Source: Ophioderma brevispina
Lineage: Eukaryota > Echinodermata > Ophiuroidea > Amphilepidida > Ophiodermatidae
NCBI GenBank assembly: GCA_023653785.1
Contig: JAMKCH010072251.1
Location: 27,953 to 91,952 of the forward strand
Reading direction: 5' to 3'
DNA length: 64,000 nt
Of the stretch, positions 45,471-57,070 are shown piece after piece. The position numbers and the translations under genes were made by a program. The stretch's first letter is position 1. Every line of letters begins with the position of its first letter. The notes under the pieces were generated by a model. It made no database searches and had not been told where the DNA came from. It was given only the letters and a program-made list of their open reading frames with translations.

Positions 45471-46120
45471 CATGTGAACTTTATAACGTTATTCTGGTTC
45501 GTGCATGTACAGTCAAGGGAAACCCGGAAAGAGCAATACGCTGTGACACGAGGTTCCGATAGCCCATGTGAAAGTGAATGGAGCAATACTGAATATCGGA
45601 ACTAGCAACGGTATAATGTTTTGAAGTGTGGTTTGCCTTGTGCATATTAGCACCGTTAAGAACACTAAAGACGATGTCAGAACTAAACTGCTGACATTTC
45701 CGCTAATATGGACTTTGATCTATTTCAATACAAATTGCAATTGTCTAGAAAAAAATCTGAGGAACATGCGGATGAAATGTAATTTGAGATTTTGAGACAA
45801 GTGTTTGCCCTTTCTGTGTTTTGGTATAGCTCTATACAGCAATAGAGGTAACCCAAAGTCCCAACCAATGTTAATTATATTAAGCAGGGGTAACTCTGTT
45901 AATGCTGTCATACATTGATGTTGTGAAGAAGTTCGCAAGTGACATGGATGTTCAAACGAACTTGCTGACAGAATTTGTTCACAAGAAGATCAAGAAGTTG
46001 CGCAACAGTCTACGCGACACTACTACCGCCACTCTGTCTGATCAACTAACAGGGTCATGTCAAAGCAACTTCAGCTAATTTTCTACCGTGTCTGAAGAGG
46101 GGGTCTCTTAAAACTATATG

Positions 46121-46275
46121 GCCGGTATTCACAAAAACGGGTTAACTTTAACCCAGGGTTAAACAGGGTTAAGTCCACGATCATGGGTTAAATTCATGTT
46201 ATCCTCTATGGGATATTTAACCCAGGGTTAAAATTAACACTGGATTAAAGTTAACCCGCTTTTGTGAATACCGGT
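46121..46275. mobile_element. 155-bp hairpin MITE
   Basis: It begins GCCGGTATTCACAAAAACGG and ends with the reverse complement (CGCTTTTGTGAATACCGG). The complementarity continues inward through 'GTTAACTTTAACCCAGGGTT', so the whole element can fold into one hairpin. There is no coding capacity. Confidence 0.85.
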
Positions 46276-46279
46276 GTAA

Positions 46280-46520
46280 AGAAACTGAGTGTCCTATCTA
46301 TAAAATTGTCCGGTAGGACAGCAGGTTTCAGAGACTGGGCGTCCTACGGACGCCCAGTCTCTGAAACCTGCTGTCTGTCCTATGGACACCCTGAAACCTA
46401 CTGTCCGTCGGACTCTCGCTCTTTATAATGTACCGTTGTCCGTGGGACCATCGGTCTTTGTAACCTACTGTCTGTAGGACACTCACTCACTGCGACCTGA
46501 TGTCCTATGGACATCATTAT
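46280..46520. repeat. degenerate GTCCTACGGAC-type minisatellite with a hairpin
   Basis: 'CCTACTGTCCGTCGGACTC', 'CCTACTGTCTGTAGGACAC' and similar phrases repeat about every 45-50 bp. Near 46319-46373, two 26-base arms ('CAGCAGGTTTCAGAGACTGG' onward) flank a 3-base loop as a perfect hairpin. Confidence 0.7.
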
Positions 46521-49340
46521 CGGATATTAGCTGTCCTATACAGACTATTGCTGAAGATATTGAAATGAAGTTATACTGTATCTTAAACAAATTAATGTCT
46601 ATGACGAGGACGCTCTATATTTGGGGGACACTCAATCATTACAGCTATCACGAATTGACTTCCCCCAGGTCCTAGGACTCTGTATTACTGTGACATGAGT
46701 CTATGCCCTTAATATATTTATAAATATTATATAGAACACTACCAGACGAAGTCATTTCGGTAATTAAATACAAGGCCGATTTCGATCAAGATCCCTGTGT
46801 GGTACAGCTGGTAAGAACCTTCAAACTACAAGTAAGTATAGTGTAGAATATCTTTGTATGTGTTATTTATGGGTATAATTAAGCACTGGTCGAGTCACCA
46901 TCAATGCGCTACTCTTTCACACTTCATCGACTTACATTTGCGTTTAACCAATTTAGTGTAATAATTTTTGATTTTTTTTTTTGCCCTTGTATGTTTAATT
47001 TTGATGTCTTCAATTTCTTTAATGAGCTTTTCGAATATAAATTATTAATTACTTTTATCAGTAAGTGTCATTATAAATTACATTGGCATGATTAACCCTG
47101 GCTAGCAAAATAAGCTTTTCTCTTTGACCAGTTACAAAAGGAGTCCTTTATGATAATTTGAGAATACGGGATTCAAAAACATTGTTTTCAGTTCTTTTCG
47201 AAGTCAGTTTTGAAGGTTTCAAAATTCGAAATTAATTGCCATCATACAAAAAGTATGAACGATCTCTGGATTACATATTTTTCTTGATGCAGATATTCTA
47301 TCTTTTTTTAATGGTTGCCCTTTTTCACACCCCCATGGTTGAAAAGCATGTTTTTTAAGTCTCCTTCGAAAGTTAAGTCCGATTTAGAGCCAGACTTCGG
47401 TTTAGGGTGGCAGTAGGAATTTTTCCTTCATATGTGGAATGATGTCACCAGTCATAGATGATGTCAACGGTCATCTGAGGCATGTCTTCTATGTGTATTT
47501 CCTGTATGTGTGGTGTGTTTGTGTTTTTTCAGTTTCTTTAGCTTGTTCGTTTTTTCACTCCTCTTTCGAAAGTTTAAGTCCGAGTTGTACAACCAGAATT
47601 GGGGTAATGTGCCATAGGGGTTCTTCATATTTTGGATGATGTCAAAGGTCAATGGGATCAAGGTGAAAGGTCACTGAGGTCACATTCCGAATGCCACTTG
47701 CCATGGGAGATGACGAAAGTTTACTTGCAGTATTTTTAAAAAATGTGGAGTGCAACCACTCACAATTTGAGTAACAACTCCGATTGAGCTTGGTAAACTT
47801 TTTTAATTTAAAAACACAACTTTGACAGTCTTATGCAGCAGATCCTTGTCGGACTCCCTAACAAACAATCTATAGACTGATATTTGAATTTTTGGTACAG
47901 CAGACAGTGTTGTTTTTTAATTTTGTAGGTAAAAAAATGGCATTTTTTTTCATAACAGTTTTTGCCGATTTTGGCAACGAATTAAAAGACAAATAATTCC
48001 CTTTAAATATTTTTATTATGTTTTTAATTTTGGAAAGTCAGGTCAGCTGCCTCTGCCGTTTGATTATACGTTTTTCATTTCAAGTGCTTATTGCCATCCA
48101 TAAGAATAGAATTTCAATTGTGTTTGAAATATCCCCAATGTCATTTCTTATGCTTTGTGGCCTTTTTGGTTTCAAAATGGCCTGTCAAAACCTAGAAAAA
48201 ATATAAAATTGATTTTGCCATATAGCTTGCACATTTGAGGTACTTATTTACATATTGCAAGATAACAGTCTCATAAGGCTGTCTCCCCCCCTTTTGAAAA
48301 CAAACAAAAATAGGATAACGGCTCATCAACACAATGATCTGAGGCCAAGAAACCGCCTTTCGTCGTGTTCCTGATTTACTGTGTACCATGTGATTTGGCC
48401 AGTTTTCATTGTTTCACATTTTCAGTAACTTATTATATCATATGGAAATACACCTTGGTGTTCTATTTTCAAGTCGCTTTCTTGGAATGGGGCACACTAT
48501 ATAATGTAATATCTATACTACTAAAAATGAAAAGATCCGCCTGCTGCAGTCTTGTCTGTAAACGCTCTGCGTTTTGTTTTTATGCGTTGGGACATACGGT
48601 GCTGATATTTTACATGAAGGTAAGACCCGTGATCCTTTCCTTTGGCAGAGTTTCAGAGTGACCCTCAAAAAGGTCATAGGGTCACTTTCGGTCAATTTAC
48701 GTAGAAATGCATTATGACCCTGCACCGCATTTGGGTCCAAAAGGACAGCTGACCTGAAGAACAAGAACAAATCTGAGGTCAAAGGTCCATACATGGATCA
48801 AAGGCCACAAACGGGGAGAAAATGCACCTAGTTTTTATAATGATCTATTGAACAAAGTACACACATTCTCGTTATGACTATCAGACTCTCAGTCAACCCA
48901 AGTTCACAAAGCAGCTCAAAAGCAGTTTCTCAATTACAATTTAATGCCCAAAGATAAAATGCAGTTTATTGTTTGTCAGGCGCAGCCGCAGTCAAATACA
49001 TAAACACGTTTATCGAAGGTTGGGCATTCCCGTTTCCTAGCAACACGATGCTGTTGTTTTGGTCACGTGTTTGCTGCTGGCCCATTCAGGTCTCTCGGTC
49101 TTGCCAGTTCGTCTGCGCACCTTTGTTATCCTTCCGTCATTCTTGAGTGCCTCTTGTTTTCTTTTCTCCGAATGGTCGTTTTTGCGTGCTGATAAAGTGA
49201 CTGTTTTTTCCACCAACTGCGTCATCAGTTCGTCCGGGTCAATTTCTAGTTATTGCAAATTCTCTACATAATTCGCCCGGATACACGGATTTCACTAGTA
49301 CGCTTATTGGTTTGACATTATTTCATCGTGAGTTTTAGTT
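46521..49340. other. AT-rich stretch; direct repeat at 47340-47690
   Basis: No gene was recognised. A pair of diverged direct copies of about 215 bp, each with 'TTCGAAAGTTTAAGTCCGA' and 'GGATGATGTCAAAGGTCA', occupies 47340-47690. 'TCTATACTACTAAAAATG' at 48512 looks like a Helitron 5' terminus, but no matching 3' hairpin plus CTRR end was confirmed. Confidence 0.4.
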
Positions 49341-49349
49341 ATTTAACGC

Positions 49350-50990
49350 AGTTATGGGTAGACGCAAGGGAACTAAAGAAAGGCGTGTCGGAATCAGTTC
49401 ATCAAGTTCAGGGCCGCTGGTGCAGAGTAGACCACGTCAGATTGTGCTGAAATTCATTCACCGCCGCGCCAAACAAGATCTCAAGCAAGGGCGCTAAGTT
49501 CTCTAACTGATCGAAATTCCAACAAGGGTCGCATCAAATTCTTAATTCTGTCTTCGGGTGCGCAAATGAGTCATATTCAGGCTCAAGAAAATCCGACCAG
49601 ATTCAAGTTATCAGTACTGAAATTGTTAATGTAGTTAAGCCTGATCGTCAGGGCCGTTTGCAGCAAGTTAATTGGGCATAGGATTCGGTTCCGTCGGAAA
49701 ATGCCGAACCAGCGGCGAGTATTGTAAATGTGCAATTTGCCGTTCGCGGGGTGCTGTTCGCAAATGTTGTGCTAATGGAACCCAATCTAGTGGTGACGGA
49801 CCTATCGGCCGCGCCGTTATCAATGCAACAAACACATTCAACAGTGACTGGTACTACCAATAGTCAGGCTCAAGCACCGGCTCAAGTATTGCACCAGCCA
49901 GATTGGGCTTTTTCATCAAGTCAGCAGAATTCGGCAGTGTTGGGAGATGTCTCACAAGCGGACAAGGAACTTTTCCATTTTTATAGCCAAAGGATCATAG
50001 ACCGGTTTAAGTTTCGATCAAAAGTGGAACAGCCGCAGTTTTGTTGGCGAGGCTGTCACACTTTTTGATTTGCAAGCTCAAGCTCAAACAACCATACAAC
50101 AATTTGTAACCATTGCAAGGTCAAGCTCCAGTACAACAGGCTCAAGCTCCAGTACAACAACAGCAAAAGTTGTGTATCGATGGGCCAGTGCAAGGGCGTC
50201 AAGTGACCACCTTGGTCTTCACAAAGGGGCTCCTGCTGCTCCACTCATGCAGATGCATGGATGAGCTGTCAGCTGGTGAGTTAGCTTACTAATAGTAGAC
50301 CCTTAGGTGTCATCAAATAAATTCAATTCAGTTTAGCACCCTTTTACACAAGTGGTAATTCGCATGATTTTTGCTCAAAATTCTGTAGCCCGAGTGTCAA
50401 TTGATGAACAATAAATAGTACAATCCTTAAATTTTACAAATATTTTCAATCGTTGCCTAGTATGAATTCTCAGTGAACTTTGCTTGGAAATTCGCGTGGT
50501 CCGAGATCAACTGATGAATAATATGTCTCTGATGTCTTGTGTGTTCGCCAGCTGGGTGCTGAATTACCCCAAAGCCTAGACAAAAATGTGGCGTGGGTGA
50601 GTTGTTGAATTTGCCACACTCCTTGATTCTGAGGTATCACTCTTCTAACCCACAAACAGTTACGCTCTATCGGTCACTGCTTCGGGTCAAATCACTTTGT
50701 CAGGATCAGGGCGAAACGGAAATTACATCGATCCTTCATGGAACATCATCATTTTTTATTTTTAACAGCTATTTACTTGAATGCTCATCCTCATAGGACT
50801 CAGGAGCTTCCTTAAGTATGGTCTGTTTATCGTTAACTGGGCCGCTTCCCGCTTTGCGTCTGGGGTGGCGGACTATGATTTGCCAGTTTAGTTAAGTAGG
50901 CAGTTTGATCCAAACATGTCATGGTCCCTTATTGATGGCGAGCTGGTGGGCTCTGTATATTTCTGGTTCCCCTAGATCATAATGCATTTA
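49350..50990 (+). pseudogene. Ngaro-type retrotransposon ORF1 (gag-like), decayed
   Basis: The segment starts with MGRRKGTKERR at about 49353, followed by a Ser-rich basic stretch that soon runs into stops. Toward the end (50780-50980), mixed-frame translation gives 'HPHRTQEL', then 'WAASRFASGVADYDLP' and 'SWSLIDGEL'. This fits the W-x-x-YD-x-x-FR region near the end of ORF1 proteins in Ngaro elements. At least several frameshifts are present. ORF1 is a structural nucleic-acid-binding protein in these elements. The assignment of the first half rests mainly on position directly upstream of an RT. Confidence 0.5.
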
Positions 50991-51539
50991 GTCAAGGTGC
51001 TAGGGGTAGGGGCTATGGGTTAAGCTAGTCAAAATTCTCTGCCTCGGTGTGCTGGCACAGTGGGGGAGGTGGGTTCGTTCCTTTCAAGAGCCCCCCATCT
51101 TTCAAAGAGCCCCCGTTGGAAGTCCTGCACGCCCTTCAATAATGCCTCCTGCAATCGCATCCAGTGCAGATTTTCCGCATACGTGTGCAAAAATGCGAGC
51201 GCACAGACCATGGCGCAAGGTTTTGCAAGCAAAGCGCAAATCCAGGTCTTTCAAGCCCCAGTAAACTTTCCGGGGTTACTCTTTCGTCAGGTTTGTTTTG
51301 TTTTTTGTATTGCTGTGGCTCAAGATCCTTCACACACTTTGCGTGCTTAGTCTTTGTCCGTGTCACCCGTTTTTGCATGTGTTCAATATCCTTCTCCAAT
51401 TAATTTAAAAGGGTTTTGTTGTGCCTTTGTTTAAATTTGTACTCCACAAAAAGGCAGCATCATTGCTTGGCGATGGCTTCTCTTATGGCTTAGGTTAGGA
51501 TATTTCGGGTCCTCGTGTGGCGCGGATGCGCCCAATTTG

Positions 51540-53290
51540 GGCGGTCAGTGTGGGCAATCCAGGTTTGGCGCCGCCAGAAGTTAGGGAAGAGATAGATCGT
51601 AAGCGCATTGTTGCGGGCCCTTTCAGTTTCATACCTATTAGGTAATCTCATGGTATCTCACTATCACTCGAGAGGTTTGATTCCTAAAAGCTTAAAAAGG
51701 CAAGTTTAGGTTGATACAACATTATTTTCTACCCAGTTTGCTCGGCGGTTAACGATGGCATTGATAGGGGATTATTGTGCCTTATGCAAATTTCATCTTT
51801 TGATGCTGCGGTTAGTTTATTTGTTAAAGTAGGCATGGGTGCACACATTTCAAAGGCGGATATCTAATCTGCCTCAGTTTTATTGAACCGGTGTACCCAG
51901 AGTATGTTTTTTTGTTCTTTTAGTATTAAGATTGAACATGATTTTTTTTGGGAAAGCCCTTGCTATGGGTGCCTCCTTTCACGCTGCAGCGTTTTTCGAA
52001 AAGTTTTCAACTTTTTTTGGAATGGGCTGTTAAACGCAAAGCTCGAAGCTAAATTCGAATAGTTTGTGGCCACTTTCGCTGATGATTTTTCTCCTTGTAA
52101 GGGATAGCGATTTTTCTAGTTTGTTTGCATGTCAGCGCTTGGTTCGGTGTTTTGATCAGTTTACAGAAATTTGCATGTTCCTTTGGCTAGGACAAAATCA
52201 GGTGGCCCGCCAACTACTCACAAAGTCACGTATTTAAGGTCTTGAATTACTTGTAATTGCATTATATCATACCAAAGGAGAAATTGCAGAGTGTTATTTC
52301 TAAGGTGCAGAAGGCTTTGCAGGTTAACACTTAAGTGACCAAGGGGTTTCACTCCGGTTGGTGCCCAAGGGGGTTCCATGGGACCCCCCTAAGGACACCA
52401 CTTTCCCATGGAATTTTGCATGAAATTTAAAAAACCACAAAAACCTCTAAAAAACACCAAAAAACACTTTTTAAAAAAAAATGAAATGTTGTTATTTTTG
52501 ATGTCAAATAGAGGGCAAACATTGTTGTTCAAAACAGCGAAATTGGGGAAAAAAGACGGAAAATATCAAATGAGGCCTTGCGCTTACACCAAACCATTTG
52601 AAAACTTTTTATGTTGATATCTATTCTAAAAGACCCAAATTAACATTATATTTAACCAACACTATCAGTTTTAGGAATCCTACTGTATTATTTTACTGGT
52701 GTTGCAAATGCACGTCATTTTCCATAGAGTTTGAACAGTAACGTTGGCAACATCCATGATGAAATGTTTGTTTTCAGCACATAAGTGTAATTTTTTAATT
52801 TACTAATAACTTACATGTATGTGTGAACTTATAATCAGCAAAACAAAATTGCTTTTGGTTTCTGTTTTCTTATCTTATTTTAAAAATATGCTTAAATGAC
52901 TTCCGTTAGTGCCCAAGGTGGGGGGTTCCATGGGACCCCCACTAATTAACTCATTAACGGCTTGGCCAATTTTAATTATTTTGGTATGAAAGAAGCGCAT
53001 TTAAAAGTTCGACAATTAACAAAAAAAAATTTCGGCGCAAACATCCCACGCGTAAAGCGGCCAGCGCGAAAACAAATGTTGGGGGTCCTATGAACCCCCC
53101 CCCTGGTCACTTAATGTTAAAAGAGTATTGTGTTACGTGACTTGCCAGTCGTTAATATAGGGGCCCTTTATCATTTGTTTGTAAGGCTGTCACTCCAGGT
53201 AAGAAGCCTTTTTAAGGCGGTTAATTGAGTTAACTTGCGGATCGCACAAGTCATGGCACCATATTAGGCTCTCGATTGGTGCAAACGGAT
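51540..53290 (+). pseudogene. Ngaro-type reverse transcriptase, decayed and interrupted
   Basis: Across frames: 'PPEVREEIDRKRI' then 'AGPFSFIPI' (51565-51650), 'GAHISKADI' (about 51840), 'AMGASFHAAAFFEKFSTF' (51965-52015) and the catalytic 'ADDFS' at 52078-52092. 'VISKVQKALQ' follows just before 52324. These follow the RT order of DIRS-order elements, with ADD at the catalytic site. The frame is broken by a 789-bp MITE at 52328-53116 and resumes after it with 'SLFKA'. Several further frameshifts exist. The enzyme would copy the element RNA to DNA; this copy is dead. Confidence 0.8.
52328..53116. mobile_element. MITE with CACTTAAGTG end, inserted in the RT gene
   Basis: TTAA at 52324-52327 and 53117-53120 flanks a 789-bp element opening CACTTAAGTGACCAAGGGG and closing with its inverted form. 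Relative to the copy at 23942-24720 it is reversed: 'TAATTAACTCATTAACGGC', 'TTGGTATGAAAGAAGCGC' and 'CGCGTAAAGCGGCCAGCGCG' match the reverse complement there. The host gene continues in sense on both sides, so the insertion postdates the retrotransposon. Confidence 0.85.
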
Positions 53291-53745
53291 CTAACGGATG
53301 TGGTTGGAATTTTTTTTGCGGAATTACAATGGTAGAAAACTATTATTCCCTGACAGCTGGGTCAACAGAGGATCATGACCTGCAACTTTATACGGACGCA
53401 AGTGGTGGAATCGGATTTGGAGGTTTTTGGCCGGAAAGTGGTTTCGGGTCGTGGCTGATTGTGTTGTCATGAAAATCATTCCCTTGTCTTGGATGGAATT
53501 CTTTCCCATTTTGTTTGCTTACTGTATGGGGCAACCTTTTAGTCGGTAAAGTATTTTATTATTGAGGTCCGACAACGGTCAGCAGTTGTGGCAATTATAA
53601 ATAGCATCTTCAAAATGCTCCAGAATAATTTCTTTTAGTTCGTTCTTTGGTTTTTACAATTCAACATTACGTTTCAGTAGGCATCTTGGAGGTGAAAAGA
53701 ATAATCTTTTTGCAGATGCTCTTTCACGTTTTTCAGATGGTCCGC
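53290..53745 (+). pseudogene. Ngaro-type RNase H domain
   Basis: 'LQLYTDASGGIGFGGFWPES' lies at about 53381-53440, with the catalytic Asp in YTDAS at 53395-53397. It is followed by 'IPLSWMEFFPILFAYCMG' and, at 53708-53728, 'FADALSR', the usual end of the retroelement RNase H connecting region. It sits directly after the RT and before the recombinase, as in DIRS-order elements. It is interrupted by frameshifts at about 53460 and 53545. It would degrade the RNA strand during reverse transcription. Confidence 0.82.
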
Positions 53746-53747
53746 TG

Positions 53748-54770
53748 TTGGTAGTGGGCCGCAGATGCAATGAAGGGTATCCGAACCATTTCCGCAATAT
53801 CTATGGAGCTTTTATAGGCTGGAGGCGCAGAACTGCTCACAATTCTCTTTCTCGGAACACTCAGTCAGCTTATAGTCGCTGTTTGGCATCTTTTTGGTGT
53901 TTTGTGAAAAAAATTTGTTTTTGTAAAAAGGCCTCCACACATCAGCAAATTTTAGCTTTATTGCTTATGTCGTCTATTATGTCATAATGCAAGGCGCCTC
54001 TACCATTGCTTCCCGCTCGTCTCGGCTATCGTCACCTATGTTCACAAAGTTAACGGCTGGCCAGACCCAACTGCAAATTTTGTAGTTAAAAAAACTTTTG
54101 GAAGGTTGTCGGCGTTCAAGTAATAGTGTGACACTCGGCCTTCCAGTTACGGTCCAAATTCTTTCCGCTTGTTCAGCTGCTAAGTTCACTTGTCCAGTGC
54201 CCTTTATGGAGTAATTCTTTTCAGGGCAGCAGTCTTATTGGCTTTTTACGGGTTTTTTACGGGTGTTGCAATTACCTGTCTCCCGTCAAAAGGGGGATTT
54301 ATCTCGCGCTATTGCCCTGGACGATGTTACTTTGGAGGGCAACAACCGGTGCTGTGTGCAGTGTTAAAATTAGGATTCGGTCCTCTTAAAACAGATCAAA
54401 TGGTAATTCAGTCTCCCATGAGGTTGGGGAAGTCGGTGCGCAAAGATATTTGCCCGGTTTACCGCCTTGTTTGAGTTTTTGAACATTCGATCTCTGCTGT
54501 TAAAGGGCCACTCCTTACCCTTTTGCGGTGACCCCACTTACTGCGCCCAACTTCAGAGGTGTTTTGCGTAGGGTATATAGCTGATGGGGCTTTCCCCTTT
54601 ATTCCTTCAATTGCCATAGCTTTAGGATTGGTGCGGCGACTACAGCTGCTTTGCAGGGGGTGTCTGAGGACTCATTAGGCCTTTTGGGTCGTTGGCGCTC
54701 GGTATGCATTTTAGTCATACATTAGGCCCACTTCAGTCATTTCCTTACGGGATTTGGGCTGCTCTCAGAA
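53748..54770 (+). pseudogene. Ngaro-type tyrosine recombinase, decayed
   Basis: 'NSLSRNTQSAYSRCLASFWC' (about 53838-53898) fits the N-terminal core-binding helix. 'LSAIVTYVHKVNGWPDP' (54010-54070) and 'GLPVTVQIL' follow. The first catalytic Arg is in 'GFLRV' at 54251-54265. 'LKTDQ' and 'ICPVYRL' precede the H-x-x-R box 'HSFRIGAATTAAL' at 54615-54650. 'LGRWRS' is at 54681-54700 and the likely nucleophile Tyr is in 'YIR' at 54718-54726. All catalytic residues can be seen, but the frame shifts several times. The enzyme would integrate circular DNA copies instead of a DDE integrase. Confidence 0.85.
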
Positions 54771-54829
54771 GGTTTGGCCCTTTTTTGTTTATTTTGTTAT
54801 TTGAAATGTTAGGTTCCATGCGACTGGAT

Positions 54830-55365
54830 AAGTTGGCGACAGCCTCATCAACTGGGCCGGCCAGTAATAAAACCCATTGGCATGGCGGCGGCAGTGTTCT
54901 GTGGAAAGGACTCGGTGGCGCTCGTGTCGGTGGTCTGAGCAGTCGGATGTCAAATTATCTAGCTAAGTCGGGCCTTCCCTACTACTCCTAATAGTGCCAC
55001 TTGGGGACCAACGATCTTTTAGTTGCTCCTATGCGTGATACTCGTCAGTGCATTGAGGAGAACCTTTCAGCGTCGCCAACTCTTTTATCCTGCCCCCTAA
55101 TTCGCGCATTATTGTCTGATTATCCTGGCCTAGATTGTTCTACAACCATGGTGAAAATGTTGCAGGGGCGGGAAAAGCGTTGTGCAATAAACTTAAACAG
55201 AAGTTGGCGCATTCAATTTGCTTGAAGCTGGTGAGGTATTTTATCCAAGCATGGTCTACTTCCCCTCCTTTCAGTCACCATTTGTATAGAAGTGACGGCC
55301 TACACCTTCAAGGTGGGCAATTTTACTCCCCGAGGAAATTTTGAGAAAGGCGTGCTGTTTTTCAA
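54830..55365 (+). pseudogene. SGNH/GDSL hydrolase domain of the Ngaro element
   Basis: 'THWHGGGSVLWKGLGG' (about 54879-54926) and 'HLGTNDLLVAPMRDTRQCIE' (54998-55057) carry the block with GTND at 55004-55015. 'YRSDGLHL' has the Asp and His of the catalytic pair at 55294 and 55303. The first Ser-containing block is not clean. SGNH hydrolase domains at this position are known in some Ngaro retrotransposons; the substrate there is unknown. Frameshifts near 55000, 55070 and 55130 break it. It is placed last in the element, after the recombinase. Confidence 0.78.
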
Positions 55366-55549
55366 TGATAATGACAACCCTTCTGTGTGCTCCTATATGC
55401 ATGAACCTCTTAATGAAAACCAAATTTAAAAAAAAAAGGGGGGGTTAGGCAAGTTACATCATTGTAACTTGTTTGGCGTCCTTTTTGTAAACTGGGTTCT
55501 TGTCTGCCCTTTTATTTTTAGTATTTTGGCAGTCAATTGCTTTTATTGT

Positions 55550-56350
55550 TATTATGCAAATTTTTAAGGCAACGCAAAATAGTGCTAGAGCAAAACACTC
55601 ACATGAAAATGCATTGTGCTCTCCTGATTTACTCTACAATTTTGAAGGCAAACTCCACAAAGGATTTGCTAGGGCAACACGCCTCAGTAGGATTTTATTT
55701 TACTCTTCTTAATCGTATTTTTGTACCCCGGTTGAAGGCACACGCGAAAGGGGCTAAGCAAACGCTCAGTAATATTTTTGCTATTTACTCAATCATATTG
55801 TTACACAGGCATGAAACCACGCTTAAAGGGCTAAGCATACGCTCCTTAAGCTAATTACTATTCACTCTCATTTGTTAACAATACTTGAAAGTCAAACGCT
55901 GAAAGAGGCGCTTAGATAGAGCAAAACGCTCCGTAGATATTTAACTATTCAATCTGCATTTGTAAACTACTTGAAAGCAAACCTGAAAGGCGCTAAGAGC
56001 AACCGCTCGTGATATTACTATTCATCTCATTTGTAAACATACTTTAAAGCAAACGCTGAAAGGGGCTAGAGCAAACGCCTCAGTAAGATTTGCTATTGTA
56101 ATCATTCTTATTGTTCATGCTTTAGGCAAACCCAAGAGGGGCTAGAGCAGACGCCAGTAAAATTTTGCTACAGTCATGTAAATTACTTCAAGGCAAAATG
56201 CCAAAAGTGTTAGTGTAAAATTCCGTAAATTCATGTCAATCCAATCCACTGTTCGAGCGAGGCAACGCCAAAGTGAACTAAGCAGACGCTCAGTATGATG
56301 TTGTAAACACTCAAAGGCAAACGCCGCGAGGAGTATAAGAAGTATTACTC
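55550..56350 (+). repeat. tandem array, about 82-bp period, about 9 copies
   Basis: 'AAAGGGGCTAGAGCAAACGC' followed by 'TCAGTAATATTT', 'GCTATTCACTC' and 'ATTTGTAAACATACTT' recurs at about 55660, 55747, 55825, 55905, 55988, 56070 and 56131, then decays. It begins soon after the SGNH domain. Confidence 0.75.
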
Positions 56351-56579
56351 TTCAATTTGTGGTGATTTTCATACATACTCAATCAATTTGCTCAATTCTC
56401 AATTTATATAATTTATCTTGTGTGTACTACTTATCCACCTGTTGATTTATTGAGGAGAGGACGCGTGTTAATAAACGCCTCTCGGATGAAAAACTAAGAG
56501 GGCCTTAACGCTAGCTTGCTTCCTTGTCAAGTCCTTGATAATGGGGTGTAAAAATCATATAAAGCAAGCAATTTCCGAT

Positions 56580-57070
56580 TTTTTGTGTGATATTGTGTTT
56601 GTCCATCGGACCCTAAGGTGAAAGTCTGAGTAGTCCGACGGCCCTAAGTTCACAGTGTCATTGTCCTAGACTCCTGGTTGTAATGGAACTCCCATAGGAC
56701 TTGTGTGATAAGTTCTTTTGTCCTCGGACACTAAGGTGTTTAGTCTGAGATCCACGGACCACTAAGTTCAACGTTTCATTGTCCTAGACTCCTGGTTTTA
56801 AAATGGAGCGTCCCATCGGACTGGTGGTAATCAGTGGTTTTGTCCTCGGACCCTAGGGTTTGATTCTGAGAGTCCGACGGACACTAAGTTCAATGTTTCA
56901 TTGTCCTAGGACTCCTGGGTTTAAAATAGAGCGTCCCATAGGACTTTGTCTTGTTAATTGTTTTTGTCCGTCGGACACCTATGTTTAAGTGTGGAGTCTT
57001 TGGACACAAGATTTAAAACGAAGAGTCCGTCGGACCCCAAGGCTTAAATATTGAAGGTCCAACGAACCAA
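56580..57070 (+). repeat. 125-bp repeat array, left arm of a fold-back element
   Basis: 'TTGTCCGTCGGACACTAAGG', 'CTGAGAGTCCGACGGACAC', 'TCAACGTTTCATTGTCCTAG' and 'AAAATGGAGCGTCCCATAGG' repeat about four times. The same unit appears reversed at 59020-59530. Confidence 0.8.

Larger units (their letters stand above)
49350..55370 (+). mobile_element. Ngaro-like (DIRS-order) retrotransposon, decayed
   Basis: Domain order ORF1, RT, RNase H, tyrosine recombinase, SGNH hydrolase, all on the plus strand, identifies a Ngaro-like member of the DIRS order. No DDE integrase or aspartic protease was seen. The split terminal repeats typical of the group were not resolved; the element probably extends some hundred bases either side, and the 82-bp array at 55550-56350 may belong to its 3' end. 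It contains one nested MITE. Confidence 0.82.

Noticed and set aside
46130..46260. Telomere-like TTAACCC/GGGTTAA words
   Set aside because: They are not a regular hexamer array. They form the arms of a 155-bp hairpin MITE.
48365..48661. 98-codon hydrophobic frame as a membrane protein
   Set aside because: The composition is what AT-rich sequence gives, and the segment overlaps the Helitron-like terminus; no conserved motif.
50470..51403. Overlapping frames on both strands between ORF1 and RT of the retrotransposon
   Set aside because: None carries a recognisable domain, and they overlap in four phases; most likely decayed retrotransposon sequence.
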